Shown here in pieces: positions 52,401 to 58,554 of a DNA stretch of 64,000 nucleotides. Source of the DNA: Diadema setosum (taxonomy: Eukaryota > Echinodermata > Echinoidea > Diadematoida > Diadematidae); contig CM067072.1 of NCBI GenBank assembly GCA_033980235.1, forward strand, positions 14,807,433 to 14,871,432. The letters run 5' to 3'. A model generated the notes under the pieces. It was not told the DNA's origin and ran no database searches. It was given only the letters and a program-made list of their open reading frames with translations. Every line of letters begins with the position of its first letter. Position 1 is the stretch's first letter. A program made the translations under genes and the position numbers.

Positions 52401-54280
52401 GCCTCTCCGACTACCTACGTTGTACGTTGTAGTATACGAGAGTGAATGCCATTCATAATAACACGCAGATGAGGAATGAAGCAATAAGGACGTTTACAGA
52501 CCTGATTTCAGCCACAGATTTCGGTGAGTTTTTGACATAATCAAACAAAAAATCGCATAGGCCTACCGATTATTGAATGATTATCATAGATTACGATAAT
52601 TCCTTGTATTTTAGTTTTCCACAATTAATAAAGATATTCATGAAGGAGTCGCACAACCACACTGAAAAATGACAACGTCTGCGAAGGAATAGAGGTGCAG
52701 CCGCTGTCTCTACAGCGGCTGCGTGTAGCTACACATGGGAAAGAGTTCCTTATGTTCCCCCCCCCCCCCACTAGTTTGCACAAATAATGGTTAGATAGGT
52801 TGCTGTTTTTTTTTTTTTTTTTGCTGATGGTGGACTAAATAAAGGTTACAGGAAGTCTTCCCATAAATGCAGCCAAATGGCATAGGGTAACATCCCCAGT
52901 ATTCGGTCACTTAAGCTTTTTTGCAATATTTTTCAAACTAAAATAATACATACATACATCATATCTACAGCAATGTATGTGAAATATATCAAATTTCTTT
53001 AATCTCAACTTTCATTTCGTTAAATATCTCACAGAATTGCACAAAATTGCGAAATATTTCACCTTGAAAATTCCCCAGTATACGGTCATCGGCTCCAGTA
53101 TTCGGTCACGCGATGTGCGCGTTCAAAGTCAATGCGTGTTCAAGGCAGCTGAAAAACGCGCGCGCGCTACCTTGTTGGCGCAAAATTGCATCAGGGAAGT
53201 TGCGGCGACCGTTGGTGACCGAATACTGGGGCCTCGGCACTTGCATTCAACCCTTGTACATTGGGACACTGTATCGGCACGTACGGACATTTTGTTTTTC
53301 TTTTGCGTTTTTGAGGATACCATTACACTCCAAGCATGCGATAAGCAAAAAATCCCGCGAGAGAACGGCGTCTTTCTTGATTTTTAGCGCTTTTTCGGCG
53401 ACCCGTACTCTTAAAACTGGGCCTTATCCGCGCGCACTTTTGGAAAGTAGCGCCGATTCTGCACTTTTGACGGTAAAATTTGGGAATTTGAATGGATTTT
53501 TGGAGGGGGCTAAGGAAGTTTCATGTTGTGAATGAGTGTGCAAGTATGTGAATTAGTGTGATTTGCGTGTGTTGTGACAGTTGAACTTACTGGCTGGTGA
53601 CTAGTGATAAGTGACCGAATACCGGTGCCTGACCGAATACTGGTGCCCTTACCCTAACCTTTATTTAGTTTATTATCGGTAAAAAGGAATAGTAGGCCCT
53701 AGGCCTAGTTTGTATGTTTTGTGCAAGTTGGTGGGGGGGGGGGGGGACATAAGGAACTCTTTCCTACACATGCACACTCCAACAACAATACTTGTAAAAA
53801 AAAAAAAAGTAGTAGAAAGAAGAGGTGTCTGCATCTCATCATGCATCATGATCAACGACCGCAACACATAGACATACACACCACCTCGCCCTCGGCTGCC
53901 GGCTGGCCTCCCACGCCAACAGCCGACGCTCGCGCTCAGCGGCGAAGCCCGCCCGCGCCGCACCGCCGGCGCCCGCTTCAACCAGAGAGACCACATCCCC
54001 ACAGAACTGAGTTCTGTGCACATCCCTGATGAAACGCAACGCCGCCGTTCGTTGCTGGCGGTGCACACTGACATTAGGGTTATCCTCGAACCATATTTAC
54101 AAGACAAATTTTAGAGACTGTTACTACAACTCTTAACGAAAGATTCATACCACTGAGAGCAAAACATTCTTCTTTCCAATATCTCGATTCATAAATCCGA
54201 GAGCGGGTGATTTTCTCCACCAAATACTGCGGATTGGTACCCTTTATGCTACGAGCGTCTTTCACCGTGCGATTCGCCAT
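34399..54280 (-). CDS. PRPF38A: PRPF38A, pre-mRNA-splicing factor 38A (complete, 9 coding exons)
   Basis: PRPF38A is a nuclear protein of the spliceosomal B complex, needed when the tri-snRNP is activated. Joining the minus-strand exons 54280-54151, 48823-48664, 48393-48272, 46327-46200, 45484-45416, 45015-44906, 43775-43648, 40265-40196 and 34423-34399 gives 942 nt, or 313 residues plus TGA; human PRPF38A has 312. All junctions are GT-AG and the phases agree. The start MANRTVKDARSIKGTNPQYL and blocks such as VGGTYGGNIKPSPFLCL, YKYLEPLYNDYRK, HVDEFIDELL and RVCDIILPR are PRP38-domain signatures (about residues 1-180). An acidic linker (181-203) and an Arg/Ser-rich tail (204-313) follow, as in vertebrates. 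No in-frame ATG is visible just upstream of the chosen start. The gene is divergent from ORC1. Untranslated ends were not determined; only the last, 7-codon exon is less certain. Confidence 0.95.
34761..35906. mobile_element. Palindrome-ended element with 158-bp tandem repeats (copy 1)
   Basis: Both ends carry GTCCCCGCCG in inverted orientation (left near 34801, right as CGGCGGGGAC near 35892). The body is about six tandem units of 157-158 bp: unit anchors ATCAAGG at 34853, 35011, 35169, 35327, 35484 and about 35641. An ACGGAC/CACACGG minisatellite precedes the right end. There is no ORF. The layout (short inverted ends, tandem core, microsatellite) resembles the pearl/HINE elements linked to Helentrons in molluscs; that link is inference. 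It lies in PRPF38A intron 8. Confidence 0.75.
36993..37026. repeat. Hairpin of a dispersed repeat end
   Basis: TAGCTCACTTG and CAGGTGAGCTA form inverted arms 34 bp end to end. The same hairpin, better preserved, occurs at 63279, so this is probably the degraded end of the same repeat family. Confidence 0.45.
37058..37132. repeat. Poly-G run, poly-C run and (CA)n
   Basis: About 24 G, then about 30 bp later a C-rich run and a short CA repeat. The G and C runs can pair. Confidence 0.85.
38392..38547. mobile_element. Inverted-repeat element with telomere-like core (copy 2)
   Basis: GGGCAATTACCCCCTGGGCA on the left and GGTAATTGCC on the right, with CCTAACCCTAA and CCTAATCC variants between. This is the same design as 2345-2500, in the other orientation. 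A run of about 22 G has expanded at the right end. Confidence 0.6.
40196..40265 (-). CDS. PRPF38A: PRPF38A coding exon 8 (His/Arg/Asp-rich tail)
   Basis: Residues 283-306: GRNYHHDRDDRHHHRHRSVS then PDDR. The acceptor is cctcag and the donor gtgag. The phase fits both neighbours. Human PRPF38A has a comparable histidine- and arginine-rich stretch near its end. Confidence 0.85.
40612..41020. repeat. Degenerate telomere-like and AATTAC repeat region
   Basis: CCTAACCCTAATCC variants (40618-40680) are followed by scattered AATTAC/GTAATTG units (40795-41005) and a G run at about 40893. It looks like an older, rearranged relative of the 2345 and 38392 elements. Confidence 0.4.
41095..42035. mobile_element. 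Palindrome-ended element with 158-bp tandem repeats (copy 2)
   Basis: Same ends and same unit as the copy at 34761, with five tandem units (anchors 41186, 41344, 41502, 41661, 41819). The last unit is diverged in the same way in both copies (ATGTAGTGCTATCATATAAA), so the array was mobilised as a whole. It lies in PRPF38A intron 7's left neighbour region (between exons 8 and 7) in the same orientation as copy 1. Confidence 0.78.
43452..43620. mobile_element. Foldback MITE beside exon 7
   Basis: The arms meet at GAATAGAGTGCC/GGCGCACTATTC near 43540. Left TGCGCAATGGAACAAGATTT pairs with right AAATCTTGTACCATCGCAC, and the outer parts also pair (ACAAATA..ATGGTC). Each arm is about 80 bp with mismatches. 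It lies 28 bp from the PRPF38A exon 7 donor. Confidence 0.65.
43648..43775 (-). CDS. PRPF38A: PRPF38A coding exon 7 (RS tail)
   Basis: Residues 240-283: RRSPSPRRRSPSPRRERRRS, RSPRRDRARSRSRERDRRHR, SP. Read on this strand, the acceptor is an almost pure C run followed by tgcag. The donor is gtagg at 43647. A foldback element starts about 30 bp downstream of the donor. Confidence 0.92.
44906..45015 (-). CDS. PRPF38A: PRPF38A coding exon 6 (start of RS tail)
   Basis: Residues 204-240: DIQRSPERHRGSYHDYDRAR then RSPSPRYRRSRSRSPRR. The Tyr/Asp/Arg pattern parallels the human SYRDLDKPRRSPTLRYRRSR segment. The acceptor is attttag and the donor gtatgg. It ends in phase 2. Confidence 0.92.
45416..45484 (-). 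CDS. PRPF38A: PRPF38A coding exon 5 (acidic linker)
   Basis: Residues 181-203, a 69-nt symmetrical exon: VSPLEEDLDDMEEESSEGEM then EMP. It matches the acidic segment after the PRP38 domain of vertebrate PRPF38A. The acceptor is cccccaag and the donor gtaagttg. Confidence 0.9.
46200..46327 (-). CDS. PRPF38A: PRPF38A coding exon 4
   Basis: Residues 138-180: AFYLSHVDEFIDELLHEERV, CDIILPRVQKRHVLEETEQL, EPR. This is the end of the PRP38 domain. The acceptor cctag at 46330-46328 was chosen because it restores the phase and gives GAFYLSHVDEF, which aligns with the human GEFELMHVDEF. The donor is gtgag. Confidence 0.93.
46997..47129. repeat. Perfect 29-bp inverted repeat around a G/C-run element
   Basis: 46997-47025 and 47101-47129 are exact inverted copies (CCACCAAGGAACTGGGAGG). 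Between them lie a run of about 19 G and GGCCCCTTTAGGG. The second arm is followed at once by another partial copy of AAGGAACTGGG. Confidence 0.8.
47019..47885. mobile_element. TTAA-flanked insertion in a dispersed repeat (copy 1)
   Basis: TTAACCC at 47019 and CCCTTTTAGGGTTAA ending at 47885 bound the insert, and host repeat sequence continues on both sides (CCACCAAGG.. and GTGATCATCAGC..). Internal rearrangement and three long G/C runs blur the structure. A short internal TTAACCC..GGGTTAA unit also exists (47019-47107). Confidence 0.55.
47886..48245. repeat. Dispersed repeat D (copy 1)
   Basis: GTGATCATCAGCATTGGTTT, GCAAAATAACTCAAAAAGTT, GGCATATAAGGTCAA and GAGTGCTTTTCTAG are shared, in the same order, with 62571-62960. 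No coding capacity is visible. It ends about 27 bp from the PRPF38A exon 3 boundary. Confidence 0.8.
48272..48393 (-). CDS. PRPF38A: PRPF38A coding exon 3
   Basis: Residues 97-138: YVRCLGATYMRLIGDSLDVY, KYLEPLYNDYRKVRRQDKEG. The acceptor is tgtcag and the donor gtaagc. It ends in phase 1. A dispersed repeat ends only about 25 bp past its donor. Confidence 0.95.
48664..48823 (-). CDS. PRPF38A: PRPF38A coding exon 2
   Basis: Residues 44-97: AELLVDKAMELRYVGG, then GNIKPSPFLCLLLKMLQIQP and EFIKNEDFK. The acceptor is cacag at 48828-48824 and the donor gtaagtc begins at 48663. It enters in phase 1 and leaves in phase 2. Confidence 0.95.
49440..49625 (+). mobile_element. L2-like LINE 3' end
   Basis: CACCTTGAGCATTCTCTTTA, then AAAGGGCGCAATATATGTAA leading into ATT/ATC trinucleotide repeats. 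This is the typical 3' terminus of L2-type LINEs. It lies in PRPF38A intron 1, antisense to the gene. Confidence 0.55.
50650..52028. mobile_element. Large foldback element with inner hairpins
   Basis: The left arm (50650 to about 50970) and right arm (about 51600-52028) are inverted copies. Examples are GCGGACAAATATCAACTTA against TAAGTTGATATTTGTCCGCG, and CGAATTGATGACTTAA with its inverse. The right arm holds an extra hairpin (GGCCAGCGCATGC..GCATGCGCTGGCC, about 51632-51710). There is no ORF. It lies in PRPF38A intron 1. Confidence 0.8.
51164..51229. repeat. Perfect 24-bp-arm palindrome
   Basis: 51172-51195 and 51198-51221 are exact inverted copies around a 2-base loop. The core is GACCGCGCGTACTACA. 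The arms extend to 32 bp with two mismatches. A related GACCGCGCGCACAGTGCGCG motif recurs near 51277. Confidence 0.9.
52061..52728. mobile_element. Near-perfect 668-bp palindrome (snap-back element)
   Basis: Two arms of about 330 bp meet near 52397 (GTCGGAGAG..CTCTCCGAC). They match almost throughout, for example GAATGGCATTCACTCTCGTA against TACGAGAGTGAATGCCATTC. Each end has a small hairpin, GCAGCCGCTG..CGGCTGC. The whole is flanked by CTACACATGGGA at 52049-52060 and 52729-52740, a probable target-site duplication. No ORF. Confidence 0.88.
52885..53654. mobile_element. Inverted-repeat element with repeated CCAGTATTCGGTCA motif
   Basis: GGGTAACATCCCCAGTATTC on the left faces GAATACTGGTGCCCTTACCC on the right. 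The motif CCAGTATTCGGTCA or its inverse occurs about six times (52897, 53079, 53093, 53215, 53612, 53629). The middle is GC-richer (CGCGCGCGCT near 53157). ORFs of 116-140 codons overlap it, but I recognise no protein. Confidence 0.6.
53880..54075. other. GC-rich island in PRPF38A intron 1, unidentified
   Basis: About 195 bp of strikingly GC- and CpG-rich DNA within AT-rich surroundings, starting roughly 75 bp downstream of the exon 1 donor. It is open in more than one minus-strand frame (part of a 144-codon frame, 54107-53673), but no protein family is recognisable. It could be promoter-associated or inserted sequence. Confidence 0.5.
54151..54280 (-). CDS. PRPF38A: PRPF38A coding exon 1
   Basis: Residues 1-44 (the last one split, phase 1): ATG at 54280, then MANRTVKDARSIKG and RIYESRYWKEECFALS. 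The donor is gtatg at 54150-54146. The conserved N-terminus of the PRP38 domain fixes the start codon. Confidence 0.95.
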
Positions 54281-54535
54281 CTTGCCTTCTAACACACGGT
54301 ATCAATGCAAAGCGTGTTTAGTATACATAGAACAGAATGTTACAGCAAAATCTTATATGCAGTCATCAGTATTTTAATTTTTATTATCAAGCTGAAATCC
54401 AGATATTATTAGTATTTATTAAAAAAAGAAAATTTGCTGCATAAAATGTACAGGTTCTGTAATTGGTGTTGGAAAAAAAAAATAATATAGCATCTGCATG
54501 CTGGTTAGACGTCTATGTAGTCATGTGATTGACCT

Positions 54536-54545
54536 CCCGCGAAAA
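54536..54545. promoter_or_regulatory. E2F-like site
   Basis: CCCGCGAAAA (reverse complement TTTTCGCGGG) resembles the E2F consensus TTTSSCGC. It lies about 165 bp before the ORC1 start codon. Human ORC1 is a known E2F target, so the site is a reasonable candidate for cell-cycle control. Binding is inferred. Confidence 0.5.
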
Positions 54546-54687
54546 CCGACTTTGTTGACAGGTTTGCCGGGAAGCGAAGCTAGCTATCGATATGTATGTG
54601 AGATTAGAGCAGCTGGCAGGGACTCTCACGCACGGACGTAAATGAACCAAGTATAGTACCCAACCTTAATAGAAGCTTTTAAAACGG

Positions 54688-54702
54688 ATGCAAGATTTCT
54701 AG
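54688..54702 (+). other. Tiny upstream ORF before ORC1
   Basis: ATG CAA GAT TTC TAG ends seven bases before the ORC1 ATG and is in another frame. If it is within the transcript, it would leave little room for reinitiation and could dampen translation, or leaky scanning could bypass it. Confidence 0.4.
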
Positions 54703-54709
54703 AGCGAAT

Positions 54710-54816
54710 ATGAGTACTGACAGGACTGAACGCATGAGGAGGAAGAAAGGTTTTGTATGGATTGGGAAACCGAAAAGTGACGGCAAGACTAAGCGCCGAT
54801 GCAATCAACACTACGA
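54710..54816 (+). CDS. ORC1: ORC1 coding exon 1
   Basis: Residues 1-36: [20 protein letters not shown], then [16 protein letters not shown]. The pattern of basic residues before FVWIGKP parallels the human RKTYSWVGRP. The donor gtaagtag begins at 54817. It ends in phase 2. Confidence 0.9.
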
Positions 54817-57800
54817 GTAAGTAGCTCTAATAACTAAACCGCATTACACACGGATGCACGGTCAACTTTTTGTTTATCGTCATCGACTTTCCGAGGCCCG
54901 GGAGTGTCGGGCATTTAAAAATGGCCACCAAGGCAAGTGTTGAGGTGTGAGTACGGAATGCTGGTGACATGACATGCATGCATGACGTACAGTAGACTGT
55001 CTATGCATCCAATGTATTAAATTTAAATTGTTGCAGTTTTAGACTGGCAATCTAACTGGATTTCTCTCGATTATATAACTTGGAACACTTAATGACTTAC
55101 AATATTATATTATAATCTATTGAATATCATATCATTGAAAGGACTGGCCTCGACTAGCCAGCACCATGCGCACGCTATCGCCAGTTCTTTTTTGCCAAAC
55201 TAACGTTATATTTCGATTCAACCATTCATTGTTGTGACTTTGTTGACGATGTTTGTTTGGTAGGCCTATTTCATTCAAAAATTTCATTTCTTTCCATTCA
55301 TTCATTCATTCATTTCATTCAGTTTGTAGTAGAAATCTAGGCCTATTTAAGTTACAATAATCACCCTGCCTGACAATGATTAAGACCCTCTAAAAGATCA
55401 GAACTGCCTTTTTTCCCTTTTCTTTCTAACTAAGTTAAGTTTTAAAAGATGTGGCTTAGTTGGCAGCACGGAGTAGAAAAGATCCTTTAGTTGCTCTATA
55501 AACCGAAAGATTGATGTAGACACCCAGGCGTACCGGCCGTCCTACAGTGTAAGTCTGTATTTTTGTGAATGGCCAGGATTTCCCACAATTTCGTAAGTGG
55601 TTAAATTCGCACAAAGTCAGACAATTATGGAGTAGAAACTACAGTACAACGAGCTGACATAAATGTACGCATCCACATCACATTCATATGGGATCAGAGC
55701 TAGTTGATATATTTCTGAATTTGTGAATATACAACCCCACTCACGAAAATCCTAAAAATAAAAACCTTGAAAAATATTTGGCGATCAGGTAGACTTTTAT
55801 TCAGTTAATCTATATATATATTTTTTTTTTTTTATCAAAGTGTGAATGACTGTGAAGCTATCAAATGTTTAAAAAAACCGGAGAAGCAAAGAGTTAATAT
55901 TCCATCCGTTGCAAAACCATTCATCGCCTTCTGTCGCCATGTTTGTCTTTTGCAGAGGTTTCCATCTCCCTGAGACGGGATCAATTAAAGTTGGTGATCA
56001 CGTCTTTGTGGAAGGGGAGGATGAAGAGTCGTTCATTGCTCGAGTGGAGGACCTCTTTGACAATGGTAAGAATAGAAAATCACGGTATGATGGTAGTGAT
56101 AGCTTCTTGGACAACTTAAGAGGGAAAATGCTTATAGTTATCTCAAGTATTGGCAAGAAAAAAAAAAGAAAAAAGTGATAGATAATTACAAGATGAAAGA
56201 ATGAATGTATGAGTAATGGAATGAATAAATTAAATAGATACCGAGAAAGCTTTGAAAAGATAACTTTATCATGATCAAGGCAGAATTTTGCTCTTTAGAT
56301 GTTTACATCTCATTTCTCGATCTTTGAGATTATGGTTAGACATTAGAATTGACACAATAAAGGCATATTAAAATGTGCAGTCACTGTATAAATGAGATTC
56401 ACAAACACAATATTTTAGTAGGCCGGTTGTGGAAGGACAGATCTTTAAATTAGTCCTGGATACTCACCAACAGTTTGCTACACCCTTTTTTAATCTCTCT
56501 TCTTGTTTCCCTTTCTTATTTTTTTTTAAATGATTTCCAGGGCAGGAGCATACAGATGACCCCCGAAGAGCCAGGGTTCAGTGGTACATGCGTCCATCTG
56601 AGCTCCCAGCCAACATAGCCAAGAAGCTGCCCAGCATCCATCCGAAGGAGATTTTTGAGTACCGGGTGTCCAAAGGAGGCCTCACCTCAGTGGAGATAGA
56701 TGCCGAGACCATCACTGGAAAATGTTTGGTAGGCAAAAATAAACAAAATTGTAGTGACAAACAGCATCATTCTTAGAAGTTATTGCAAGCCAAGTTATCA
56801 TTTATCATTCCCAAAGGGAGAGATGGAATGTAATCAGCTCCAATGGTTCTTGAATTTCAGATTTGAGAGATTATTACTTTGTATTTCAGCGATCACCTCA
56901 GATTTTGGTGTCAAGCATGTGCAAGAGCACCAAGATTAGTATTCCTAGTGTACAGAAGCTGAGATGGCAAGTGTTGGAGCGGCACATGTGACATAGCACA
57001 GCCCCAATACTGAGAACACCCATGCCTTGTGTTTAGAGATTCATGCGGGCTTTTGATATCTGTGAACCACGTGGACCATCTGTAGTGTAGGCTCTATGAG
57101 ATTTGAAAATGAGTGTGGTCTTTTCTGTCTTTATCCTTGTCCTTTAGGTGGAAGAGGAAGCTGTTGATTGCGTTTCACAGACGAGGAAGGAAAGGCAAGG
57201 ACTAGAGGTCTTCTTTGTGCGCTACAGCATAGCGGGGAACATGGTCACACCTCTGATACAACCAGAATCAGAATCAGAGTCTGAGGTGGAGGAAGAAGAT
57301 GAAGAAGAGGAGGAGCAGTCAGAAGATGGAGAGGAAGATGATGAGGAAGAGGAAGAGGAGGAGGAGGAAGAGGAAGAGGTAGTGAAGCCACAGACGGAGA
57401 AAAAACGTGGAAAGGAGAACACTAAACCCAAGGACATGGGTAAGACCCCTTTGAAATCATGAAGATACTGTACAAGTACATCCTCTTCAGTTGGTTGGCT
57501 TGCTTTCTTTTGTAGGATAATGCTGCATACACACCTGTGCTTTCACATTGGCAAATATGAATACTAATTGGATCCTATCATTACTGATGATTGATGATTC
57601 ATTTATGATGCAATAATTTTGCACACCACACTGTTTGTCATTTTTTTTGTTGAAACCATCCACAAGTTGTTGCTTGTTTTCTAAACAAATAGAATTACAT
57701 GTATGCATAGGAAGAATAGATTCAAGATGCTTATAAATATAGTTCGTTAAGACTAAGAGAGAGCAAGAATATAGAATCAAAGAAATAGCATTTGTGATGA

Positions 57801-58521
57801 AGAAAAAAATGATACCTATACAATACAAAATCTATTTTCATGTCCACTGACACTACATGTAACACCATCATTTTCTCAGGGAGCTTTCCTGCTAGACGCA
57901 ACCAGATTTTCTCTCCAGAGGAGATCTGGGAAATGTTCTCATCTGATGATGATGCATCGCCATGGAGACAGCCCAAGACTCAGAAGGGAACCCCTGCCCC
58001 GAGGCCAAGGGGGAGGCCTCCCAAGAAGGTGGCGGAGGGGAGCTCCCAAAAGAGGCCAAGGGGGAGGCCTCCCAAGAAGGTGGTGGAGGGGAGCGCCCAA
58101 AAGAGACTGCTCATGCCAAACACAAGGGTGAACCTCTCCCTCCTCAAGCCCCGCCTATCAAAAGCAGCGATGCTAGAGGAAAGGGACGAGAAACCCTGTG
58201 GAAGGGGGGCGAGCGGGCGACTTACCCAACTGAAGACACCGAGCAGGGACAGCATTACCGAATTGAGTAGGGGACACAGCAAATCCACGTCAAAGAAAAG
58301 CAAACTGACCTTGCCTTCCACGCCCATCCAGAAAAAGACCAGAGTCAGCCAAGTTCCCCAGACGGTCGGTGGCAGGGGAAGTAGATTGTCCAGGGGGGCG
58401 TCGACAAGGAAAACGAAAAGTTGCATGAAGTCAGTTCCAATACCGCAGGACACTAATAAGTCTACTCCACGGAGAAGGAAGTTGACGTTCGAGCCAAAGG
58501 AGGTTGAAGATCCCAGTGATG

Positions 58522-58554
<33 letters not shown>

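Larger units (their letters stand above)
54281..54709. promoter_or_regulatory. Bidirectional promoter region between PRPF38A and ORC1
   Basis: 429 bp separate the two start codons. The region therefore holds both 5'UTRs and the core promoter of both genes. No strong TATA box is placed for either gene. It contains an E2F-like element and, beside it, a TCATGTGA E-box-like motif at 54521. Transcription starts cannot be fixed from sequence alone. Confidence 0.8.

Noticed and set aside
57980..58453. 157-codon ORF antisense to ORC1 exon 5
   Set aside because: It is a shadow of a real exon. The plus-strand frame carries the splice phases and motifs.
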